DNA of 64,000 nucleotides from positions 23,999 to 87,998 of the forward strand of contig NZ_BOMN01000136.1 of the NCBI RefSeq assembly GCF_016862215.1, in the 5' to 3' direction. The position numbers were made by a program, and so were the translations under genes. Shown one piece after another: positions 33,601 to 42,600 of this stretch. The DNA comes from Winogradskya humida (GTDB taxonomy: Bacteria; Actinomycetota; Actinomycetes; Mycobacteriales; Micromonosporaceae). Below the pieces are notes generated by a model. It was not told where the DNA came from and did not search any database. It was given only the letters and a program-made list of their open reading frames with translations. Within the stretch, counting starts at the first letter, position 1; every line of letters starts with the position of its first letter.

Positions 33601-36600
33601 CGGGCAGCTCTCCGATCAGCTGCGACCGCAGGTGGGTGGCCAGCACGACCGGGCTGGGGTAGTCGAACACGAGCGTGGCGGGCAGTCGCAGCCCGGTCGC
33701 CGCGGTCAGCCGGTTACGCAGCTCGACGGCGGTCAGCGAGTCGAAACCCAGGTCGCTGAACGCGCGGGCCGGCTCGATGGCATCGCCCGAGGTGTGGCCC
33801 AGCACCGCCGCGATGTGGGTGCGGGTGAGTTCCAGCAGGACCTGCTCGCCGTCGGCCGGTGCCAGCACGGACAACTGCTGCCTCAGCGAGTCCGCGGCTC
33901 CGGCGGTTGCGGATGCGGCGGTACGCCGTGCCGCGGCGGGGGCCAGCGCCTTCCACAGCGCCGGTACCTCCGCGCCGCGGGCAGCCTGCCCCCGGAGCCC
34001 CGCCAGGTCCAGCCGGGCCGCGACCAGCATCGCGTCGTCGCGGGTCAGGGCGGTGTCCATCAGGGCCAGCGCCTCACCGGCGGTCAGCGCCGTGATGCCG
34101 TTGCGGCCCATCCGTGCCCGTTCGGCCTCGGAGAGCTGCCCGGTGAGCCCGCTGACGTCGGCCCACAGGCCCCACGCCAGCGACGTGGCCGGTTGCCCGG
34201 CCGCCCGGCGGTATGAGGCCAGCGCGTCCAGGAACGTGTTGGCGGCGACGTAGTTGCCCTGCCCGGGCGCCCCGAACGTGGCGGCGGCGGACGAGAACAG
34301 CACGAAGTGGTCCAGGTCGAGATCCGCCGTGAGCTCGTGCAGATGCCAGGCGGCGTCGGTCTTGGGCCGCATCACGGCGTCCAGCCGCTGCGGGGTCAGC
34401 GACGCGATCACGCCGTCGTCGATGACGCCCGCGGTGTGGAACACCGATTGTGGCGGCACGCGGTCCACGATCGCGGCGAGGGCGTCCCGATCGGCCGCGT
34501 CCCCGGCCACGATCCGCACCTGCGTGCCGAGCGCGGCGAGGTCGGCGGCCAGTGTCGCGGCTCCCGTTGCCCAAGGCCCGGAGCGGCTGAGCAGGACGAC
34601 GGTGCCGGCGCGCCCGGTGACCGCCAGATGCCTGGCCACCAGTGCACCGAGGGTGCCGGTGCCGCCGGTGATCAGAGCGGTTCCGGCCGGGGCCCGGCGG
34701 ACGGCGGTGCTGTCTGCGGTTCCGGCCGGGACCTCGCGGACGGTGGCGGGTGCGGGCCGGATCAGCCGGCGTCCGTAGCCGATCGCGTCGCGCAGGGCCA
34801 GTTCCGGCTCGCCGCTGTCGAGCAGATCCGGGTCCACCACACCGGTGGCTGGCACGTCGGCCAGGATCAGCCGGCCCGGGTTCTCCGCCTGCGCCGACCG
34901 CAGCAGACCCCACACCGCGGCCGCGGCCAGATCGGTCACGCCCTCGCCGGGCAGTGCGGCGACCGCGCCCCGGGTCAGCACCACGAGCGGCACGGTTTCG
35001 AGGCGGTCCTCGGCAAGCCATTCCTGCAGCAGTGCGAGCGTCTCAGCGGTGAGTTGCCGGGCCGCCTGCGCGACGTCTCCGGTCCCGCCCACGATGCTCA
35101 CCAGAACCGCGCGAGGTAGTTCGGCTGCCGCGACGATGTCCGCGATGCCGGCGTAGGCGATCCCGTCGATGCCGAACGGGTTGGCACCGAGCAGCGCCAG
35201 AGCTCCGGCGGGCGAGCCGCCCGCCGGGCTGACCGGGACCCAGTCCACCGCGAACAACGCGTCACCCGGGCCCGTGTCCGTGCTGCTGCGCAGCTGGTCG
35301 ACCGCGACCGGGCGGGTGACCAGGGAGGCCACCGAGATGACCGGTGCGCCCATGGTGTCGGCCGCCGTGAACGTGAGGTCGCCCCGGTCGTCGCGGCGCA
35401 GCCGGGCCCGCAGCACCCCGGCGCCACCGGCGTGCAACTGCACCCCCGTCCAGGCGAACGGCAACCGGACCAGGCCTTCGCCGCCGGTCGCGCCCGGCTG
35501 CGGGAGCAACGCGCTGGCCTGCAGAACAGCGTCCAGCAGGGCCGGGTGCAGACCGTACGATCCGGCGTCACCGGCCGCCTCATCGGGCAGGGCCACCTCG
35601 GCGTAGACGTCCGCTCCCCGGCGCCAGGCGGCACGGACGCCCTGGAACGAGGGGCCGTATTCGAGCGCCCCGGCCGCGAACGCCTCGTACATGCCGTCGA
35701 TGTCCACCACCGTCGCGTCCCGGGGCGGCCAGACGGCCAGCTCGGCGTCCGTGACAGCGTGCTCTTCCGCCGGGGCCAGGGTGCCGCCGGCGTGCTCGGT
35801 CCACGGTTGCTGCGGGTCGGTGCGGGAGTACACCCGTACGTCGCGGCGCCCGGTGCCGTCGGCCGCGCCGAGCACGACCTGCACCTGCACGCCGCTTCCG
35901 TCCGCGGGCAGGAGCAGCGGGGCCTGCAGCGTCAGCTCCTCCACCACGCCGCAGCCGGCCTGGTCACCCGCGCTCACGGCGAGTTCCACAAATCCGGTGC
36001 CGGGCAGCAGCACCACGCCACCGACCGCGTGATCGGCGAGCCAGGGGTGCGTACGCAGCGACAGCCGTCCCGTGCACACCAGTCCGGCCCCGCCGGCGAG
36101 TTCGACCGTGGCGCCCAGCAACGGGTGCCCGACGGCGCCCAGGCCCAGGGACACGGGGTCACCGCCGGCGGCGTAGCGGGGGGCGTCGGGCCAGAACCGC
36201 TCGTGCCGGAACGCGTACGTCGGCAGTTCCACCTGGGCGGCGGCGGGCAGGACGGTGGTCCAGTCGACGGTCGCGCCGCGCACGAACGCCTCCGCGAACG
36301 ACGTCACGAGGCGCGTGACACCACCGTCGTCGCGGCGCAACGTCCCGAAGACAGCTCCGTCCTCGACGATGTCGCCCACCGCACCGAGCAGCACCGGATG
36401 CGGCGTGACCTCGACAAACAATTCATGACCCAGTTCGGCGAGTACGCGCACCGCCCGCTCGAACTGCACCGGCGCACGCAAACTGGCGTACCAGTAGGCA
36501 GCATCCAGTTCCGTGCCCGTCAGCACCTCACCGGTCATCGCCGACACCATCGGCACCCGGCCCGCCCGCGGCGTCACACCAGCAAGCACGGTGAGGATCT

Positions 36601-39600
36601 CGTCCTTCAGGCTCTCGACCTGCGGACCGTGCGAGGCATAGTCCACGGCAACCATCCGCGCCCGGACACCCTCGTTGTCGAACTCCTGCTTCAGTTCCAG
36701 CAACGCGGCCGGTTCACCCGAAACGACCACCGCGGCAGGCCCGTTCACCACTGCCAGCGACACGCGGTCGTCCAAGCGTGCTTCCACCGACTCGGCAGAG
36801 GCCTGGATCGACAGCATGCCGCCCGCGCCGGCGAGGGCCCGCAACGACTGCGATCGCAGCGCGACAACCTTCGCGCCGTCCTCCAGGCTCAACATCCCCG
36901 CCACCACTGCGGCAGCGATCTCGCCCTGCGAGTGGCCGACAACAGCGTCGGGATGTACCCCGGCGGCTTCCCACACCGCCGCCAGGGACACCATCACGGA
37001 CCAGAGCAAAGGCTGGACCACGTCCGCCTTGTCCCAGTCGAGCGAATCATCGAACAGCGACCAGGTTCCGTACGGTGCAAGGGCCTTCGAGCACTCAGCA
37101 AGACGCGCGGCAAACACCTCGGAAGAGTCAGCGAGCTCGCGGCCCATGCCGATCCACTGTGAACCCTGACCCGGGAACACGAACACGGTCCGGGCGTCCG
37201 CACGAGCGACACCGCTGATCTGATCGTCACCCACCACGACGGCCCGGTGCTCGAACACCGACCGGGTGGTCGCCAGGGACCAGGCCACGTCGGCGGGGTC
37301 GAGCTCCGGGCGTTCACTCACCCAGTCGCGCAGCCGGTCGGCCTGATCGGCGAGGCCCGCTGCGGAGCGGCTCGACAGCACCCGGGCACCGGCACCCGAC
37401 ACGACCCGGGCCGGCGGTACAGCGACCGGCGCGGCGTCCTCGGCGGGGGCTTCCTCCAGGATGATGTGCGCGTTGGTGCCGCTGATCCCGAACGACGACA
37501 CGCCCGCCCGCCGGACCCGGCCGTTCGACGGCCACGGCACGGGTTCGTTCAGCAGCCGGACGTCGCCGGCTGTCCAGTCCACGTGGGGTGACGGATCGGC
37601 GGCGTGCAACGTACGCGGCAACTGCTCGTTCCGCAGTGCCAGCACCATTTTCATCACGCCGGCGACACCGGCGGCGGCCTGGGTGTGCCCGATGTTGGAC
37701 TTCACGGACCCGAGCCACAGGGGCCGGCCTTCCGGACGACCCTGACCGTACGTCGCCAGCAGCGCCTGCGCCTCGATCGGGTCGCCGAGCGTCGTGCCGG
37801 TCCCGTGCGCCTCGACCGCGTCCACGTCGTTGGTCGACAGCCCGGCGGTGGCGAGTGCCGCCCGGATGACCCGTTGCTGCGACGGCCCGTTCGGGGCGGT
37901 CATCCCGTTGGAGGCGCCGTCCTGGTTGACGGCCGAGCTGCGGACCACCGCGAGCACCGGGTGGCCGTTGCGACGGGCGTCGGAGAGCCGCTCGACAACG
38001 AGTACGCCCGCTCCCTCGGCCATGCCCATGCCGTCCGCGCCGGCCGAGAACGCCTTGCTCCGGCCGTCCTCGGCGAGGCCCCGCTGCTGGCTGAACCCCA
38101 CGAAGCCGTCGGGGGTGGAGATCACGGTCGCGCCGCCGGCCAGTGCCAGCGAGCACTCCCCGGACCGCAGTGCCTGCGCGGCCAGGTGCAGTGCGACCAG
38201 CGACGACGAGCACGCGGTGTCGACGGTGACCGCCGGGCCCTCCAGCCCCAGGGTGTACGACACCCGGCCGGACAGCACGCTCGTGGCGAAGCCGGTCGTC
38301 AGGTGACCCTCGGAGCCTTCGGTGCCCATCGCCACGCCGATGCCGTACCCCGAGGCGAAACCGCCGACGAAGACGCCGGTCGGGCTGCCGCGCAACGTTC
38401 CCGGTTCGATCCCGGACCGCTCGATGGCCTCCCACGACACCTCGAGGAGCAGCCGCTGCTGGGGGTCCATGGCGAGCGCCTCGCGCGGGCTGATGCCGAA
38501 GAACCCGGCGTCGAAACCGCTGGCGTCGCCCATGAAGCCGCCGGAGCGGGTGTAGATGGTCCCGGTGTGGTCGGGGTCCGGGTGGTAGAGATTGTCGGCG
38601 TCCCAGCCGCGGTCGTCCGGGAAACCGGAGACGGCGTCCGTGCCGCCGGCGAGCAGCTGCCAGAACTCGTCCGGGCTCGTCACGTCGCGGGGGAACCGGC
38701 AGGCCATGCCGACGATCACGATCGGGTCGCCGTCCACGGGCACGGCGTGCGCCGGGGGGCGGTCCACGGCCGGGGCGTCGTCGCCCACGAGCAGGTCGCG
38801 CAGGTGACCGGCGAGCACGGTGAGGTTGGGGTAGTCGAAGACGAGCGTGGCGGGCAGGCGCAGACCGGTGACGCCGTTGAGCCGGTTGCGCAGCTCGACC
38901 GCCGTCAGCGAGTCGAAGCCCAGGTCGGTGAAGTTGCGGGTGGCCTCGATCGCGGTGGCGGTGGTGTGGCCGAGCACGGCGGCGACGTGCGTGCGGATCA
39001 GGTCGGACAGCAGCCGGATCCGCTCGGCGGCGCTCAGCGGGGCCAGCTGCCGGTGCAGGGAGTCCGCACCGGCGGGACCGGATGCGGCGGTGCGCCGGGT
39101 GCCGCCGGTGTGGATCAGCGCCCGCCACAGCGCGGGCACCTGGCTCGTGTCGGTGGCCTGGGCTGCCTGGGCGCGCATCTTCGGCAGGTCGAAGCGTGCC
39201 GGGACGAGCACTGCCTCGTCGCGGCTCACGGCCAGGTCGAAGAGCGCCAGGCCCTCCTCGGCGCTCAGCGCGGCGACACCGCGGCTGATCCGGGCCCGTT
39301 CCGCGTCACTGAGCTGCCCGGTCAGCGCGCTGAGCTCGGCCCACATCCCCCAGCCCAGCGAGGTGCCCGGCAGTCCGGTGGCACGGCGTTCGGCCGCCAG
39401 CGCGTCCAGGAACGCGTTCGCCGCCACGTAGTTGCCCTGCCCGGGTGCGCCCGTCGCGGACGCCGCCGAGGAGAACAGCACAAAATCGGTCAGGTCGTAG
39501 CGCTGGGTCAGCTCGTGCAGGTTCCATGCGCCGTCGGCCTTCGGGCGCATGACGGTCGCGACCCGTTCCGGGGTGAGCGAGGCGATGACGCCGTCGTCCA

Positions 39601-42600
39601 GGATGCCGGCGGTGTGCACCACGCTTGTCAGGTCGGAGATGCCGGCCAGAACCGTGCTGAGGGCGTCGCGATCGGCAGCGTCGCACTCCAGGACCCGTAC
39701 CGTTGCGCCCTGCCCGGCCAGGTCCGCGCTCAGCACGGCGACGTTCGCCGCGCCCGGTCCGGAGCGGCTCGTCAGCACGAGACTGCCGGTGGCCGCCCGG
39801 TGCCGCGCGACCAGGGCACCCAGCGTGCCGGTGCCACCGGTGATCAGGGTGGTGCCGGTCCCCGTAGCGGCGGGCATCGGGGCGGCGGGCATCGTCAGGA
39901 CGAGCTTGCCGGTGTGCCGCGCCTGCGACATGAACCGGAACGCCTCCGGTGCCCGGCGCACGTCCCAGGCCCGCAGCGGCAGCGGGTTCAGGTCGTGTGC
40001 GGACAGCAGATCGACGATCGTGGCGAGCATGGCGCCGAGCTGGTCCGGGCCCGCCTCACCCAGGTCGAAGGGGCGGTAGGTGAGACCGGCGGGGAGGGTG
40101 CCCGGGTCACGCAGATCCGTCTTGCCCATCTCGATGAACGCGCCACCGGCCGGCAGCAGCCGCAGCGAGGCGTCGATCAGGTCCCCGGCGAGGGAGTTGA
40201 TGACGATGTCCACACCCCGGCCGCCCGTGGCAGCCAGGAATTCCGGCTCGAAGCGGGCGTCGCGGGACGAGGCGATGTGCTGCTCGTCCAAGCCGGCCGC
40301 GAGCAGCGCCGGCCATTTCGCCGGGCTCGCCGTCGCGTAGACCTCAAGACCGAGGTGCCGGGCGATCTGCACCGCGGCGGATCCGACGCCACCGGCGGCC
40401 GCGTGGATCAGCACCTTCTGACCGGCTCGGGCATCGGCGAGGTTCACCAGCGCGTACCAGGCCGTCAGGAAAGCGACCGGCACCGACGCGGCGGTCGCGA
40501 AGGACCAGCCGTCGGGTACGCGGACGAGCTGCCGCGCATCCGTGGTGACCACCGGTCCGAACCCGCCGGCGGCGATACCCATGACCCGGTCACCCGGGTG
40601 GACGGCGGTGACCCCGGGACCGGTCTCCAGCACCACACCGGCGATCTCACTGCCCATCACGCCACCGCCGGGGTACATGCCCAGCGCGATCAGCACGTCG
40701 CGGAAGTTCAGGCCCGCCACCCGGACGCCCACGCGTACGTGACCCGCCTCCAGCGGCAGGGCGAACTCGGGGGCTTCCGCCAGCGTCAGATCGTGCAGGG
40801 AACCGCCGGCGTCGGGGGTCAGGCGCCACGGGCCTTCCGGCGCCACGAGGGCACCCGACGGCCGCACCAGACGCCGCCCGTACGCGCCGAGCGCGCCACC
40901 GGTGCCCCGGAACGCCAGCTCCGGCTCCCCGGAGTCCGGTACCCCGGCCAGCGCGGCCAGGTCGACATCGGCGGTGGCGGGCAGGTCGACGAGGAAGATG
41001 CGGCCCGGGTTCTCCGACTGCGCCGAGCGCAGCAGGCCCCACGCCGCGGCGGCTGCCAGGTCGCTGACGCCCTCGCCGGGCACCACCGGAACGGCGCCGC
41101 GGGTCAGCACGATCAGCGGCACCGGTTCGAGGCGGTCGTCGGCCAGCCAGCGCTGCACAAGCTCCAGCGCCTCGATCGCGACGTGCTGCGGGACCTCGCC
41201 GGTGATGCAGGCCAGCACCGCGCCAGGGGCTTCGGTGCCGGCGTCGTACGCCCGGACACCCGTCCCGAAGTGGTCCGTTCCGAGCAGCGCCCAATCCGGG
41301 CCCGGGGCTGCGGGTGCCACGGTGACCGGGAGCCAGTCCACGGCGTACAGGGCGTCGGACGGGCCGCTCTGCAGCTGCTCGACCGTCACCGGGCGGGTGC
41401 TGAGCGAGCTCACCGAGATGACCGGGGCGCCCGTGGCGTCGGCGGCGACGAAGGTCAGGTTGCCGCGGTCGTCGCGGCTCAGCCGGGCCCGCAGCACCGC
41501 GGCGCCACCGGCGTGCAGCTCGACACCGGTCCAGGCGAACGGCAACCGGACCTCGCCCTTGCCGCTGGTCGCATCCGGCTGGATGGTCGCATCCGGCTGC
41601 GGGAGCAGCGCGCTGGCTTGCAGGACGGCGTCCATCAGTGCCGGGTGCAGCCCGTAGGAACCGGCCTCGGCGGCCACGCCCTCGGGCAGGGCCACCTCGG
41701 CGAAGACCTCGGTGCCGCGCTGCCAGATCTCGCGTACCCCGCGGAACGCCGGTCCGTAGGTCAGGCTGCCGGCGGCGAAGGCCTCGTAGATCCCGTCGAT
41801 GTCCACCGCGGTCGCATCCCGGGGTGGCCACGCGGACAGTCCGGCGTCCACCACGGCATCCGTGCTGCCCGTTGTGCTGCCGGATGTGCTGCCCGGTGCC
41901 AGCGTTCCGGTGGCGTGCTGGGTCCAGGGCTGCTGCGCGTCGGTACGGGAGAACACCTGCACCTCGCGCCGGCCCGTACCGTCACCGGCGCCGACCACCA
42001 CCTGGACCTGGACCCCGCTGCCGTCCGCGGGCACCACGAGCGGGGCCTGCAGCGTCAGCTCGTCCAGCGTCCCGCAACCGGCCTGGTCCCCCGCGCGTAC
42101 CGCGAGTTCCACGAATCCGGTGCCGGGCAGCAGCACCACGCCGCCGACCGCGTGATCGGCGAGCCAGGGCTGCGCACGCAACGACAACCGGCCCGTGCAG
42201 ACCAGTCCGGACCCACCGGCGAGCTCGACCGTGGCGCCCAGCAGCGGATGCCCGACGGCGCCCATGCCGAGCGACTCCGGGTCGCCGCTGCTGACGGGTA
42301 CTGCGGCGTCCGGCCAGTACCGGTCCGGCCGGAACGCGTAGGTCGGCAGGTCCACGCGTTTCGCGGGCGGAAGGATCCTGGTCCAGTCGACGGTCGCGCC
42401 CTGCACGAACGCCTCGGCGAAGGACGTCACGAGCCGCGTCACGCCACCGTCGTCACGTCGTAGCGTCCCGCACACCCCGCCGTCCGCCACGATGTCGGTG
42501 ATCGCGCCCAGCATCACCGGATGCGGCGTCACCTCGATGAAGATCTGATGACCCAGTTCGGCGAGTACGCGTACGGCGCGCTCGAACTGCACCGGGGTGC